64,000 nucleotides of DNA from Candidatus Gastranaerophilales bacterium (GTDB lineage Bacteria; Cyanobacteriota; Vampirovibrionia; Gastranaerophilales; Gastranaerophilaceae), in the NCBI GenBank assembly GCA_944324165.1, contig CALUVG010000004.1, forward strand, positions 32,561 to 96,560, read 5' to 3'. The notes under the pieces are model-generated. The model ran no database searches, had not been told where the DNA came from, and worked only from the letters and a program-made list of their open reading frames with translations. This document shows positions 53,272 through 62,361 of the stretch, in pieces. A program made the position numbers and the translations under genes. Within the stretch, counting starts at the first letter, position 1, and each line of letters opens with the position of its first letter.

Positions 53272-55035
53272 TTAACCGAAAATTTTGAATGTAGATTCAA
53301 CGTTCTTTTCAATAACTTTTTGAACTGCATCCATTTCTGTAGAAATTGCATCTTGTTCTGTGTCTAATTGTTTTAGGCGTAATTCGAGATTTTTATCTTC
53401 TGCGTGTGTAATTTCAATTTTAGCATTAATTTCTTGTATTGCCTGATCATACTGATATTTATCATATTCATACTGATTCATTGCATCGTCATATGCAGCT
53501 TGATCAGTAACAGTATTGGTCGTCAGAGCATAAGTAATAGGCTTATTATTTTGATCATACAAAGTTATATTAATGTATCTTCCTGTAGAATCCTGTTCCA
53601 GTTTTGCATCCTGTTGTTTAACTTCATTAACTTTTTCTTTTGTTCCTACTTTATATGTTTTGACATATGAGAAAATATCACCATTTTCAATTTTTATTCC
53701 TTCTGCAATGTCGTCACCGTTGTAGAATACAGGATAATATTCACCTGTTGTAGTATCAGGTAGATATCTGACATACCAGCCGTTATCTGGTTCGCCGTAC
53801 ATTTCATTCAGCTGTGTAGCATAATATTTTTCACCTTCATAAAGCAGTTCTAATTGTTCATTAGTAAGTCCTGCCAGATATTCATTCTGCCCGTCATAAT
53901 ATAATGCTTCATCTATGTCATATACATCAGTGTAGTCAGCGGCATTCATATATTTACCAACGTATTCATCATATTTTTCCTGCCATTCAGCGTGGGCTTC
54001 GTCGTATAAGTTTTCAGGTTTTAAGTTTTCGACTTTGCTCCAGAAGTCTTCCCATCTTTGCAGTAGCGAATCAGCGGTAATAGCATTCTTATCATAATTT
54101 GTTGTTGAAAGTTCATAATCATGAACTTCATATCCTGAATTTCCGCAAGGATGATCATTCATGTATAAAACGAGATCGACATATAAATCAATCATTTCTT
54201 GATATACATCAGGATAATAATCTAGTAATTTATTTTTAATAGCTAATGTAGTAGCATCCGGGGCATTGCTGGCTCCCCAATCTGTACATAGTGAAGTTAA
54301 TCCTTTTGCTCTGTTACTTGTTAGGGTTACTCCGCTTGATGAGGTGATTGATTCTCCAACGGTGTCTTTATCCCATATTAATTTACAAAGGTTATGTTCA
54401 AGGTGTCCCTGCTGTAAATTAGGATTATCTGTATAAACAGCACTGTAACATTGAGTTTGTTTATAGTCAGCGGCAAGACCTGCCATGCTATAATCACCGA
54501 GTTGAGGTTCCTGTCCGATGACTGAACATATTTTGTTATAATCAGCTTTTACAAGCTGGACAGTTTTACCATTTTTTGTATAGGTCAAATTGTCTGTAAG
54601 TCTAAATGTTTGACCATCCTTATTTGTAGCTCTTTTAGAGATGGCAAATGCTTCTCCGAGCGGTTTTAATTGATCTTTCCCTACAAAATAAGTGCCATTT
54701 TGAGCATTAACAAGTGAAGTTGCCCCGGCAGTAATAATAGAAAAATCATCATTCCATTTTGATAAATAATTAACCTTGTACATACCGTTGCCGCTAGCCA
54801 TTAATGATGTAATGGTATTTTGTAAAGCTCCATCATTAAATGTATAAACTGTTTTAGTATAATCTTCAATAGAAGGCACAACAGGAACATCCATACCTAA
54901 AAGCTGTGTATAGTAATTGGCGGATTGATTAGATAGGGCAGTGCGCTGTTGATTAATTTGCTGCCCTTCATATTCTAGATTTGTTTTCCGGGCAGTAAGC
55001 CCTAAAAAACGTGCTTGTGATGCTGCCATTCCCAT
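53272..55035 (-). CDS. large protein of unknown function with axial-protein-like helical ends
   Basis: The 587-residue protein has no cysteine-type signal peptide. The N-terminus is an amphipathic helix pair (MGMAASQARFLGLTARKTNL, then QINQQRTALSNQSANYYTQL), and the C-terminus is a coiled-coil (LRLKQLDTEQDAISTEMDAV, then QKVIEKNVESTFKIFG). In between is a Tyr/Asp/Asn-rich region of about 450 residues (e.g. YDVDEALYYDGQNEYLAG-like). Ends of this type resemble flagellar axial proteins and other exported structural proteins. I do not recognise the family, and no flagellar gene lies here. GGGAACTTG lies upstream. It stands alone between leuC and ybaK. Confidence 0.6.
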   Translation of the reverse strand: MGMAASQARFLGLTARKTNLEYEGQQINQQRTALSNQSANYYTQLLGMDVPVVPSIEDYTKTVYTFNDGALQNTITSLMASGNGMYKVNYLSKWNDDFSIITAGATSLVNAQNGTYFVGKDQLKPLGEAFAISKRATNKDGQTFRLTDNLTYTKNGKTVQLVKADYNKICSVIGQEPQLGDYSMAGLAADYKQTQCYSAVYTDNPNLQQGHLEHNLCKLIWDKDTVGESITSSSGVTLTSNRAKGLTSLCTDWGASNAPDATTLAIKNKLLDYYPDVYQEMIDLYVDLVLYMNDHPCGNSGYEVHDYELSTTNYDKNAITADSLLQRWEDFWSKVENLKPENLYDEAHAEWQEKYDEYVGKYMNAADYTDVYDIDEALYYDGQNEYLAGLTNEQLELLYEGEKYYATQLNEMYGEPDNGWYVRYLPDTTTGEYYPVFYNGDDIAEGIKIENGDIFSYVKTYKVGTKEKVNEVKQQDAKLEQDSTGRYINITLYDQNNKPITYALTTNTVTDQAAYDDAMNQYEYDKYQYDQAIQEINAKIEITHAEDKNLELRLKQLDTEQDAISTEMDAVQKVIEKNVESTFKIFG

Positions 55036-55124
55036 AGCAAGTTCCCTTTGTTTTTCCTTTATTATGTATGACGGCTTTTTTCTGTAAAACTTTAAAAAAG
55101 TGTTACAAAACTTAATATATCATT

Positions 55125-55598
55125 TTAGGGAACGATTTGACACGCATCAATCCAGCCTGAGGAATTTGATAATTTTTCTAATTCCTCACATGTAAGTTTT
55201 ATTGCAGAATTTGAGCTGCCGCATGCCGGATAAACATTTTCAAATCTTTTTAATGAGGTATCAAGATATATTTTAATCTCATCACGTTCTATGGCAAAAG
55301 GACAAACACCGCCTATTTTATGACCCGTATATTTTTCAACTTCTTCAGGAGTAAGCATTTTTGCTTTTAAGCCAAACAAAGTTTTAAATTTTTTGTTATC
55401 AATTCTTGTATCACCTGCGGTTACTATAAGTATGGCACTATCATTTGTTTTAAAAGATAGAGTTTTTGCAATTAGAGCTTCTTTTACACCAAGTGCTAGT
55501 GCTGCAAGTTGAACAGTAGCACTTGATTGGGAAAGTTCAATGACATCTTTATCTTTACCGTATTGTTTTAAATATTTTTTTACTTTTTCAATAGACAT
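55125..55598 (-). CDS. YbaK/EbsC-family aminoacyl-tRNA deacylase
   Basis: The 157-residue protein belongs to the YbaK/ProX domain family, which removes wrong amino acids from tRNAs (Cys-tRNA-Pro and similar). Motifs include ALGVKEALIAKTLSFKTND near 36-54, GDTRIDNKKFKTLFGLKAKM, and HKIGGVCPFAIERDE near 103. The fold length matches. ATG 55598 is used; the frame also begins with TTG 55607. It lies 3 nt upstream of the following synthase stop, so they are co-transcribed. Confidence 0.88.
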   Translation of the reverse strand: MSIEKVKKYLKQYGKDKDVIELSQSSATVQLAALALGVKEALIAKTLSFKTNDSAILIVTAGDTRIDNKKFKTLFGLKAKMLTPEEVEKYTGHKIGGVCPFAIERDEIKIYLDTSLKRFENVYPACGSSNSAIKLTCEELEKLSNSSGWIDACQIVP

Positions 55599-55600
55599 AT

Positions 55601-56905
55601 TTAGCAAATCCTATGAGGAGTTTTGTCTGCTTCTACACGTTCTTTTATAGCACCGATAGGTTCGTAGTAAGGTGAGACTGTCATTACTTTTGCCGCAATA
55701 TCAGGATAGTAATATATAAATTTGAGTTCACTGGATGTAAGCGGTTTCTGAGTATGAACATTGGCATAGCGGGCAAGTTCCAGAATGTTTCTGGCTTCAT
55801 GTTCATCTTTAAATTCTATTTCGAGGTTATTGTAAACATTTCTAAAACCTTTAATACCGCCATATTCACCGGTTGTAATCATTCTTCCCGTTTCAATAAT
55901 TTCAGGTTCGCCCCTGCCGAGTTCTTCAAAGTCATATAATTCATAATTGCGTCGGTCTTTTAGTGCACCATCCGCATGAATTCCAGATTCGTGAGCAAAT
56001 GCATTATCCCCAACAGCCGGCTGGTTTATAGGTATAGGAACGCCAAATGCGTAGGATGTATATTTTGCAAGCTGCCAGGATTTACTCAGGTCAATGTTAG
56101 GGTCAATCTGGTATTTATCTTTAAATCCGGCAGATTTTAAAACAGCAAGCAGGCATGATACAAGATCCGCATTGCCCGCGCGTTCACCCATTCCATTTAT
56201 CGCAGTGTTTATATATGCATCAACGCCGGCATCAATAGCTGCTCTTGCTCCCATAACAGAACACGCTACCGCCATTCCCAAATCATTATGGTAATGTAAT
56301 TCTATAGCCATTCCTGTTTCTTTTGCCAGTGTATAAATTCTTTGGTAGGTAGTTTGCGGATCTTCATAACCAAGTGTGTCACAGTATCTAAAACGTTGTG
56401 CTCCTGCTTGTTTAGCTTTATTTGCATAACGTATAAGATATTTAAGGTCACTTCTGGATGCATCTTCTGCATTTACGCCTATAAGCTGCCCCCCTTTTTC
56501 CAGAGCGCATTGTATGGCATCATGCGTCATTGCAAGTAAATCTTCAGGAGTCTTTTTCCCTTGATATTTACCGTTAATCATTTGTTCTGATGTGGATTGT
56601 GATAAATTTATATTTTTTAATTTAGGAACATTTTTAAAAGAAAGTTCAACATCTTCCGCAATACTTCTCATCCAGCCGGAAAGTTTGGTTTTTCTTATTA
56701 CTCCTCTTTCCACCAGCTCAAGATTGCCGTTGAGGTAATTTATTTCGTGTTTAGTTGTCGGAAATCCGAATTCTGATTGAGTTATTCCCATATCATCAAG
56801 CATGACATTTATAATTGTCTTTTGAAGTTTGGCTAGTCCCAGTCTGGAGGTTTGAACACCGTCACGGTTTGTCACGTCCACGAAATAGATTTTATTTTCT
56901 TTCAT
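55601..56905 (-). CDS. HMGL-family synthase (isopropylmalate/homocitrate/Re-citrate synthase type)
   Basis: The 434-residue protein condenses acetyl-CoA with a 2-oxo acid. The TIM-barrel start FVDVTNRDGVQT near residues 9-20, AIELHYHNDLGMAVACS near 205-221 with metal-binding HxH-like His, the NTAINGMGERAGNADLV segment and the AHESGIHADGAL motif near 314 are typical. The sequence resembles the clostridial Re-citrate synthase or homocitrate group as much as LeuA. It lacks the LeuA C-terminal allosteric domain, since the typical LeuA has about 510 residues. So Re-citrate synthase, homocitrate synthase or a short isopropylmalate synthase are all possible. AAGGAG precedes the ATG. Confidence 0.82.
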   Translation of the reverse strand: MKENKIYFVDVTNRDGVQTSRLGLAKLQKTIINVMLDDMGITQSEFGFPTTKHEINYLNGNLELVERGVIRKTKLSGWMRSIAEDVELSFKNVPKLKNINLSQSTSEQMINGKYQGKKTPEDLLAMTHDAIQCALEKGGQLIGVNAEDASRSDLKYLIRYANKAKQAGAQRFRYCDTLGYEDPQTTYQRIYTLAKETGMAIELHYHNDLGMAVACSVMGARAAIDAGVDAYINTAINGMGERAGNADLVSCLLAVLKSAGFKDKYQIDPNIDLSKSWQLAKYTSYAFGVPIPINQPAVGDNAFAHESGIHADGALKDRRNYELYDFEELGRGEPEIIETGRMITTGEYGGIKGFRNVYNNLEIEFKDEHEARNILELARYANVHTQKPLTSSELKFIYYYPDIAAKVMTVSPYYEPIGAIKERVEADKTPHRIC

Positions 56906-57018
56906 TTTGACTCCTTGAAAAATTTTATTATACTATTTATTATATACAACTTGCTTTTTTTGTCGAAATTATTTACAATGATAAGTATGGAGCTTTTTAA
57001 GTTTCATGTCAAGAAGTT

Positions 57019-57024
57019 TATAAT
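57019..57024 (+). promoter_or_regulatory. -10 element of the TPR protein gene, leaderless-type
   Basis: TATAAT, then 8 nt, then the ATG at 57033. No Shine-Dalgarno lies between. A weak TTTAAG at 17 bp could serve as -35. Confidence 0.45.
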
Positions 57025-57032
57025 AGATAAGT

Positions 57033-58625
57033 ATGAACAATACAAAGATATTAGAGAAAAAGATAAATAAAGAACGCCAGACCGGCAATGTGAAAAATGC
57101 CATAGAATTATGCCAAATAGGTTTGCAGGAAGATCCTACAAATCCTGAATTACATATAAGATTAGGTGATTTGTATCTTGAATGGCATCTTGATATTTAT
57201 AATTCCAGTCAGTATGTAGATGAGGCTATTACGGAATACCAGCGAGCATTGGAAAGTTACATTGATTCTCCTGAAATTTACTTTAAAATAGGACAGGCTC
57301 ACTATTTTAAAGGTGATCTTGACAAAGCTGTTAATTATCTGGATATGGCTGTTTCAAAAGATAATAAATATGCAAAGGCATATTACTTGCTGGCGGAAAC
57401 ATACACTAAACGTGCACGCTTTTTGGAAGCTGCAATGAATGCAAAAAAAGCAATACATTGTGCACCTTTTTCCAGTTCTTGCGCGCATTTTTTACTCTCT
57501 AATCTTTACAGAGTTTCTTCATTCAGAAGTTTTAAAAACTGGTTTTTATCCAAATATGAGTATATTCTGTCTTTGTTAACACTTCCTTTTGACAGAATTG
57601 CTATTTCAAATGTAATTCGAGGAATATCTTATCTGAAATTTGCCCCTGTTTTTTGGAAAGGGCTTGTTCAAATTCAGTTAAATCAGTTCAATGAGGCTAT
57701 TGAAACCTATACTGCAGCAATTGAAAAGGCACCGGGTATGGTAAATTTATATTATCTTTTGGGGGATTTGTACCGTGCTATGGGCAGATTTGATGATGCA
57801 ATTACCGAATATAAAATGGCAATATGGCTTGATAGCTTAAATATTCCTGCATATAGACATCTTTGTCAGGCTTATGAAGAACAGGGTGATTATGATAGTG
57901 CAGTCGAAGTATATGAAAAACTTATACAAATAATGCCAAACATGCCTGATGTACATTCAAATTTGGCAAATATACTTTATATTAAAGGTGATTTGCAAGG
58001 CGCAATATCCCACTATCAGACTGCAATTACTTTAAATCCGAGACGCCAGTGGACAAGTGTTATAAATCAGACTCTCGGATATGTTTATCAGGAGGCTAAA
58101 AAGGATCTTGATGCTGCAATAAGTTCATATCAAAGTGCTTATCTTTTAACACCGGAAGATATAGATATTTATATTAACCTTGGCAGTGCTTTTTATGATA
58201 AGGAAGATGTAGATAATGCATTGACTGTGTATCGCAATGCTTTGGATTTAGACCCTAAAAATGCGAAAATTCACTGTAATTTGGGCTTTTTATACTGGGG
58301 CAAGGGCGATATTGACGAGGCTATAAAAGAATACGAGTTAGCCATTGAATATGACAATAATTATGACATTGCATATAACAATCTCGGGGTAATCTATCTT
58401 GACGATTTAGGCAGAGTTCAGAAGGCAATAGAACTTTTTAAAAAGTCTATTGAATGTAATCCTAATTATGCACTTGCTCATTTTAATCTGGCACGCGCAA
58501 TAACAATTACCGGAGACAAAATTGAGGCTGCAAAACTTTATCAAATAGCACAGGATATAAACAAGGTTACTAATGAAGTTGATCCGCAGGAAATTATTGA
58601 TAAAATAAATGACTTATTCAGTTAG
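57033..58625 (+). CDS. tetratricopeptide repeat protein
   Basis: The 530-residue protein is made almost wholly of TPR units of about 34 residues. Examples are AITEYQRALESYIDSPEIYF near 64-83, KAVNYLDMAVSKDNKYAKAY, and AIKEYELAIEYDNNYDIAYN near 429. No signal peptide or membrane segment is visible. A non-canonical insert lies near residues 150-205 (FRSFKNWFLSKYEYI). TPR proteins act as scaffolds for complexes; partners are unknown. It is a single-gene unit that converges with the metalloprotease gene, sharing 8 nt at the ends. Confidence 0.92.
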   Translation: MNNTKILEKKINKERQTGNVKNAIELCQIGLQEDPTNPELHIRLGDLYLEWHLDIYNSSQYVDEAITEYQRALESYIDSPEIYFKIGQAHYFKGDLDKAVNYLDMAVSKDNKYAKAYYLLAETYTKRARFLEAAMNAKKAIHCAPFSSSCAHFLLSNLYRVSSFRSFKNWFLSKYEYILSLLTLPFDRIAISNVIRGISYLKFAPVFWKGLVQIQLNQFNEAIETYTAAIEKAPGMVNLYYLLGDLYRAMGRFDDAITEYKMAIWLDSLNIPAYRHLCQAYEEQGDYDSAVEVYEKLIQIMPNMPDVHSNLANILYIKGDLQGAISHYQTAITLNPRRQWTSVINQTLGYVYQEAKKDLDAAISSYQSAYLLTPEDIDIYINLGSAFYDKEDVDNALTVYRNALDLDPKNAKIHCNLGFLYWGKGDIDEAIKEYELAIEYDNNYDIAYNNLGVIYLDDLGRVQKAIELFKKSIECNPNYALAHFNLARAITITGDKIEAAKLYQIAQDINKVTNEVDPQEIIDKINDLFS

Positions 58626-59571
58626 CCTTTTTAGGTGTATTAAAATATTGGTTTACTTTTTCGAACACTTTATCTTTTATTTTGACTGCTCCCGCCGCGC
58701 CGCATCCGGTAGCGATAGCGGAGATTACATATGTGCTTAGTCCGAGTCTGTTATTTTTAACAACTTTCTTATACAAATTTTTAGGTAAGACAGGTTTCAT
58801 GTATTTTTCAGCAATTTGGGATGCTTGCGCTTCATTAATTATACAAGGAATAGATAATCCTCCGACAATAAAGCCCAGATTATTATGGATAGCATTTTCA
58901 GCTTTTTGCCAGTTTGTAAGCGGCTTGCCGTCTTTATTTTCGTGTTTTCTTGTCAACAAGCCCAATAATAATATGTTTTGAGGCATTTTATAGTTTGTTA
59001 TAAAAAATCTTGCATTATCTATTAATTTCCCAAAACCTTTGTAGTTATTAATAATGGCATGTCCGGCTTCATGAGCAGCCGGAGTGACATAGTTGTCTGC
59101 AAAACTTATTATGTTATTGAATCTGCTATAACCTGCATTCACGCCCACTATTTGTGAATATAGCGGATCTTTTATCCTGTCACCTATTAATATATCTCGT
59201 ATTGTTTTATTCTTTATCGTTGATTTTAACTGCTCATCAAGTAAAAGTGCTTTTTTACATCTTTCTTTTATTTCCGGAATATTAAGTGCTGAAATATTAA
59301 ATAAATTTACTTTAATTCCTTTGTCCTTTAGACCACTTTTTTGAATCATTTTCTCAAAAGCTTTTACCAGTACTGCATTTTCATTATCATTTAGTGAACG
59401 TGCATTTTGTGTCAGTTGCAGCCCCAGTGGAAAATTAATGCTCTTAATTGTTTGAGAAACGGCGGCGTTGGCGGCATAACCTGCTAAAATACTTGAACAC
59501 TGCGCGGTTACGTCACGGTATAAAGTAGAATTTCTATTTTGATTGTTATTGTTAATACTTTGAATTGTCAT
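58618..59571 (-). CDS. possible zinc metalloprotease with HEAGH motif
   Basis: The 317-residue protein has the zincin motif in TPAAHEAGHAIINN near residues 163-176 and a candidate third metal ligand in IINEAQASQIAEKY near 244. Hydrophobic segments near 200-206, 230-243 and 283-300 suggest membrane association. The HEAGH form recalls FtsH (M41), but no AAA domain is present and I cannot place it in a known family. The N-terminus (about 1-30) is Asn-rich. It lies 17 nt downstream of a one-helix membrane protein on the same strand, which may be its partner or substrate. Confidence 0.62.
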   Translation of the reverse strand: MTIQSINNNNQNRNSTLYRDVTAQCSSILAGYAANAAVSQTIKSINFPLGLQLTQNARSLNDNENAVLVKAFEKMIQKSGLKDKGIKVNLFNISALNIPEIKERCKKALLLDEQLKSTIKNKTIRDILIGDRIKDPLYSQIVGVNAGYSRFNNIISFADNYVTPAAHEAGHAIINNYKGFGKLIDNARFFITNYKMPQNILLLGLLTRKHENKDGKPLTNWQKAENAIHNNLGFIVGGLSIPCIINEAQASQIAEKYMKPVLPKNLYKKVVKNNRLGLSTYVISAIATGCGAAGAVKIKDKVFEKVNQYFNTPKKAN

Positions 59572-59588
59572 TATTAAATAGTTGTTCC

Positions 59589-60503
59589 TTATTGGGCATT
59601 AATAGAATCTAACATTGACATTATTTTATCCAGATGTTTTTCTTGAAAATTTTGAAGTTTGTCAATCGTTTCATTATCGTAATATTTTTCTATTTCTTCA
59701 ATATTAAATTTTATTGGTTTGTGCTTTGGCTCAAATTTTATGCATTCTGAGCATGGATTATCAGGATCATTGGTTATTGTTCTATTAATAAATTTTACTT
59801 TATGATTTTCGTCAAAAAGACCTGTATCAATTATTAAGTTAGAAAGAGTATCAGTATCTACTTGAGTATGGACTCTAATAACCCCTTCGTTATTGTTTTG
59901 CTTGAGAATTACTCCTGTTGTACGTTTACCTGTAGAAGAATTTTCGTTCACAATAAATGTCATTGACCCCGGAGTTCCATTATTGTCTGCATCCAGCTTG
60001 AATACGCTTTTATATTTCTTATAATTTGGCTCTCCCACCATGTAATTACAAGTAATATATCCTTTGGCTCCGCTGTCAGGTTCGGTTAGAAAAGCAACTC
60101 TTTTTTCAAATTTGCCGTTTTTATCACAAATAAGAATATTTTTATAACCGTCAGGTGAAGTTTCAATATTATTGAGTTCTATTTTAGTTTTGCCATTTTT
60201 AAGCTTGGTAATAATAGGAGATATATCTTCAAATTCTCCAAAATTCTCTTTAAATTCTATAATCGTATTTTGGATATTTTGTTTAATTTTATGGTTTTTG
60301 TAAATTTTGTGACTGCTTATTGCAGCGATACCGAGAACAGCAAGTCCACCAAGTGATAGGGCAAGTTTTTGTGTTTTTTTTGTGTTAGCGGCATTCAATT
60401 CTTGAACAGGCGCATCTGCTTTTTTCGTTATATTTTTTTCAGTTTCTAATTTTGCTTTATTTTGATAATTTTCCAGTAAATTTGCTGAAAATGTAATAGG
60501 CAC
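59589..60503 (-). CDS. single-pass membrane protein of unknown function
   Basis: The 304-residue protein starts MPITFSANLLENYQNKAKLE, with Phe-Ser-Ala at residues 5-7, a variant of the FSG tag seen elsewhere. One hydrophobic helix spans about residues 46-64 (LALSLGGLAVLGIAAISSHK). The rest is a beta-rich soluble domain (about 80-260) with Asn/Asp/Lys-rich loops, such as SVFKLDADNNGTPGSMTF, and a helical end (LQNFQEKHLDKIMSMLDSIN). A CSEC near residue 252 may be a metal or disulfide site. Family unknown. GGAGG precedes the ATG. It is co-transcribed with the putative metalloprotease. Confidence 0.72.
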   Translation of the reverse strand: MPITFSANLLENYQNKAKLETEKNITKKADAPVQELNAANTKKTQKLALSLGGLAVLGIAAISSHKIYKNHKIKQNIQNTIIEFKENFGEFEDISPIITKLKNGKTKIELNNIETSPDGYKNILICDKNGKFEKRVAFLTEPDSGAKGYITCNYMVGEPNYKKYKSVFKLDADNNGTPGSMTFIVNENSSTGKRTTGVILKQNNNEGVIRVHTQVDTDTLSNLIIDTGLFDENHKVKFINRTITNDPDNPCSECIKFEPKHKPIKFNIEEIEKYYDNETIDKLQNFQEKHLDKIMSMLDSINAQ

Positions 60504-60567
60504 ATTAACCTCCGTTCACACTTTAGGTTATTATTATGAAACAACAAACATATTAAAAATTGATGAT

Positions 60568-62355
60568 TTATAAAGTTATATTACGTTCAACCGGTACTAC
60601 CGGAATAATAAATCCAAAAGTTGATCCTTTACCTGGTTCCGATTCAACAAACACTTTTCCGCCGTGATGCTTTTCAATTGTTGTTTTTACAAGATGTAAC
60701 CCTAATCCTGTGCCTTTTACCGTATGTGTATCGTTTTCTACGCGGAAGAATCTGTCAAATACTTTTTTCTGGAATTCCGGAGCAATACCGCATCCCTGAT
60801 CCGTAACCGTAATTTGTATGTCATTTTTGTTGTTTAACGTAGTTATAGCGATTTTTATCTCGCCATTTTCCGGAGAATATTTTATGGCATTAGAAATATA
60901 ATTTGTTAGTGCTCTTTCTATACTGTCGTAATTAAAAGTTGCAATTGGAATATCGTCTTCTTTTGAAATAGAAATTTTGAGATTATGTTCTTGAAGCAAA
61001 ACTTGAACTTGATTTGCGCAGTTTTCGACAAGTTCAACGATGTTATTAGACGATTTTTCAACCGAATCATTTGCCTCAAGTCTGGAAAAATCAAGTATAT
61101 CATTTACCATTCGGTTTAGACGTATAATCTCCTGATTAATTATACCAATAAATTCTTTCTGGGTTTCATAATCAAATTCGTTGCCGTAATTGTATAATGT
61201 ATCAATGTAACTTCTCAGTACAGTAACAGGTGTTCTGAGTTCATGCGATACGTTAGAAATAAAGTTGGATCGCATTTTATCCATTTCGGTTTCTTTCGTT
61301 ACATCAATGAGTACAATGATATAGCCTACATAATCACTGTTACGCGTAAACATTGGTGAAATAATGGATTTTATTACACGCTTATCTATTTCAATATTAA
61401 ATGCAATAGGTTTATTACGTATTTGTTCCAGCGGGGTATCTTTAAATTCTTCTATTTTATCTTTGAAACAGAAATTGCCTTCTGTATCCATATATTGTTG
61501 AATTTTGGTGTCCAAAAGCTGCTGTTCATTAACTTCAAGAAGTTTTTGAGCATGATTATTTACAAGTACCACATTGTCATAATTATCACAAACAACAACC
61601 CCGTTTGCTATACTTAATAATACTGCTTCAAGCTTGTTACGCTCCAGAGTCAGCTGTTCTATATTTTGTTCTTCATATATATGAAGTCTGGCAGACATAT
61701 CGTTGAAAGCATCAAAAAGTTCCTGTACTTCTGAACTTACATCTTTCCCTTCAATTTTATATCCAAACGCTCCGTGGGAGATTTTTGAAACCCCGTCATG
61801 GAGAATTCTCAATTCACGTGTAATTAAATAAGTGTTAATCAGGATAACAAATGCAAAGACAATCCAGGCAACAGAGAAAACAAAAAGTAAGGAAGCTCTT
61901 GTTGTAGAAGATATTTCATTAATAACATTTCCTGAAAGACCTACTGTTACGGATCCAAGGTTTGTACCATCAGGAAGCATCATTGGTGAGCTTACCGTAA
62001 TGCTTGGCGTTGTACCCTCTATATTTTTCGGGTTATGTCCAGAATATAGTGTATTGCCGCTGTTATCTCTGAATTCTATATATATAATATCATTATTACT
62101 TTTTAAAATACTTTCAGAATGAGACTGAAGAATTTTTTTTGATTCCAGTTCCGGCAGCCCTTGAGTAATTTCAATACTTTCTATTGCCAGAGTTTTGGAT
62201 ATTACTCGACCAAAGTTTTGATATCCTTCATTAAGCTTTTTTTGAATATTAAAGATTGCAAAAACGGCAATAGCAACTATTAATACCGTACTTAAAATCA
62301 GTCCGAATATAATGAGTCTGTTTTGAGTTGTTAAACTTATTTTTCCGTTACTCAT
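60568..62355 (-). CDS. membrane sensor histidine kinase (VicK/PhoR-like)
   Basis: The 595-residue protein has two transmembrane helices (about 13-33 and 155-177) flanking a periplasmic sensor domain, a HAMP segment (near 178-230), a PAS domain (about 240-345), the HisKA phospho-acceptor in SNVSHELRTPVTVLRS near residue 370, and the HATPase motifs NYISNAIKYSPENGE, DQGCGIAPEF and GTGLGLHLVK. It is intact. No response regulator gene is next to it, so its partner lies elsewhere. It has a near-consensus promoter (TTGAGT-N17-TATAAT) and seems leaderless. Confidence 0.94.
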   Translation of the reverse strand: MSNGKISLTTQNRLIIFGLILSTVLIVAIAVFAIFNIQKKLNEGYQNFGRVISKTLAIESIEITQGLPELESKKILQSHSESILKSNNDIIYIEFRDNSGNTLYSGHNPKNIEGTTPSITVSSPMMLPDGTNLGSVTVGLSGNVINEISSTTRASLLFVFSVAWIVFAFVILINTYLITRELRILHDGVSKISHGAFGYKIEGKDVSSEVQELFDAFNDMSARLHIYEEQNIEQLTLERNKLEAVLLSIANGVVVCDNYDNVVLVNNHAQKLLEVNEQQLLDTKIQQYMDTEGNFCFKDKIEEFKDTPLEQIRNKPIAFNIEIDKRVIKSIISPMFTRNSDYVGYIIVLIDVTKETEMDKMRSNFISNVSHELRTPVTVLRSYIDTLYNYGNEFDYETQKEFIGIINQEIIRLNRMVNDILDFSRLEANDSVEKSSNNIVELVENCANQVQVLLQEHNLKISISKEDDIPIATFNYDSIERALTNYISNAIKYSPENGEIKIAITTLNNKNDIQITVTDQGCGIAPEFQKKVFDRFFRVENDTHTVKGTGLGLHLVKTTIEKHHGGKVFVESEPGKGSTFGFIIPVVPVERNITL

Positions 62356-62361
62356 ACCTAA

